Assembly: GCA_963691815.1 (NCBI GenBank)
Contig: OY829659.1
Span: 30,298,170-30,362,169, forward strand
Direction: 5' to 3'
Length of the DNA stretch: 64,000 bases
Source: Echiichthys vipera
Taxonomy: Eukaryota; Chordata; Actinopteri; Perciformes; Trachinidae
Shown here: positions 63,111 through 64,000 of the stretch, one piece after another
How the letters are laid out: each line of letters begins with the position of its first letter
Position numbering within the stretch: position 1 is the stretch's first letter
Notes under the pieces: model-generated
What the model saw: only the letters and a program-made list of their open reading frames with translations
Told to the model about the DNA's origin: nothing
Database searches by the model: none
Translations under genes and position numbers: made by a program

Positions 63111-64000
63111 CAGATGAAAACACCACAAAAACATGACAAAACAACTAAAAACACACGAAAACACCACAAATATGTGATGAAACACCTTGAAAATGACGCA
63201 AGACACCACTAAAACGTGACAAAATGATTAAAAACAGACAACACCACAAAAACATGACAAAACGACTAAAAACAGACGCAAAACACCACAAAAACATGAC
63301 AAAACGACTAAAAACGGATGAAAACACTCGAAAAGGTGACAAAAACGACTAAAAACAGATGAAAACACCACAAAAACGTGAAAAAACGACTAAAAACAGT
63401 GAAAAACACCACAAAAATATGATAAAACAACTAAAAACAGACGAAACACACCACAAAAACGTGATGAAACGACTAAAAACGGATGAAAACACCACAAAAA
63501 CTTGACAAAACAACTAAAAACAGATGAAAACACCACAAAAACATGACAAAACAACTAAAAACACACGAAAACACCACAAATATGTGATGAAAAGCCTTGA
63601 AAATGACGCAAGACACCACTAAAACGTGACAAAATGATTAAAAACAGACAACACCACAAAAACATGACAAAACGACTAAAGACAGACGCAAAACACCACA
63701 AAAACATGACAAAACGACTAAAAACGGATGAAAACACTCGAAAAGGTGACAAAAACGACTAAAAACAGATGAAAACACCACAAAAACGTGAAAAAACGAC
63801 TAAAACTGAGAAAAACACCACAAAAATATGATAAAACAACTAAAAACAGACAAAACACACCACAAAAACGTGATGAAACGACTAAAAACGGATGAAAACA
63901 CCACAAAAACTTGACAAAACAACTAAAAACAGATGAAAACACCACAAAAACATGACAAAACAACTAAAAACACACGAAAACACCACAAATATGTGATGAA

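Larger units (their letters stand above)
57538..64000. repeat. 41-bp satellite array, segment V
   Basis: About 6.5 kb of satellite running off the right edge. It begins as a copy of the region after LINE copy 1 and shares its 483-bp higher-order organisation. From about 62.2 kb it is block D, which resembles 3.0-4.16 kb and then 5.49 kb onward but without the LINE. The longest minus-strand open frame of the window (213 codons, 61326-61967) lies here and is only translated repeat. Confidence 0.96.

Noticed and set aside
1..64000. CRISPR array
   Set aside because: Regular repeats without unique spacers; the 41-bp units are contiguous, and the accompanying elements are eukaryotic retroelements.
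1..64000. CENP-B box in the satellite
   Set aside because: No unit or common variant contains the TTCG…CGGG pattern at the required spacing on either strand. The TTTCGAGTG variant lacks the second half.
1..64000. G-quadruplex or mirror-repeat triplex DNA in the array
   Set aside because: The A-rich strand has too few G runs, and C and T interrupt every purine stretch within a few bases.

Overview
The window looks like teleost fish genomic DNA. It carries vertebrate-type retroelements of kinds common in ray-finned fish: a CR1/L2/Rex1-type LINE, a Ty3/Gypsy element with a PNMA-like Gag, and a class I (gamma/epsilon-like) endogenous retrovirus (ERV). Primer-binding sites match eukaryotic tRNA-Thr and tRNA-Tyr. 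About 71% of the window (roughly 45.4 kb) is one tandem satellite of 41-bp units. No host protein-coding gene, tRNA, rRNA or CRISPR array was recognised.

Layout: satellite 1-4159; 5'-truncated LINE copy 1 at 4160-5492; satellite 5493-19091; full-length Gypsy element 19092-27812 (1.3-kb LTRs, 4-bp target duplication, one frame break in pol); satellite 27813-40343; ERV 40344-47566 (about 0.4-kb LTRs, 5-bp target duplication, heavily broken gag-pol, split env); satellite 47567-56204; LINE copy 2 at 56205-57537; satellite 57538-64000. The array runs off both ends. All four mobile elements lie on the + strand, the A-rich strand of the satellite.

The 41-bp unit has about 23 A, 8 C, 6 G and 4 T. 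It carries four A-tracts spaced about 10.25 bp apart, close to one per helical turn, so intrinsic curvature is predicted. It reads as an old dimer of a 20-21-bp monomer. Its commonest variants sit at positions that look like decayed CpG sites. Larger duplications are layered on top, with offsets near 330, 483, 604, 826, 868, 972, 1745 and 9685 bp. Four long paralogous blocks can be followed: A (start to about 7 kb), B (about 29.9-38.3 kb), C (39.6 kb to about 60 kb) and D (from about 62.2 kb).

Paired copies let insertions be ordered. The ERV lies in block C, and its empty site survives in block B at 30654-30658; the coordinate offsets add up exactly (9685 + 7228 = 16913). The LINE lies in A and C, and its empty site survives in D at 63106-63110 (58951 - 57613 = 1338). 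A candidate Gypsy empty site lies at 15185-15188. So the satellite duplicated, took up retroelements, then duplicated again with the LINE inside. The elements depend on their own retrotransposition cycles and do not form a pathway together. The many open frames across the satellite are by-products of its low stop density and 41-bp period; I do not annotate them as genes.
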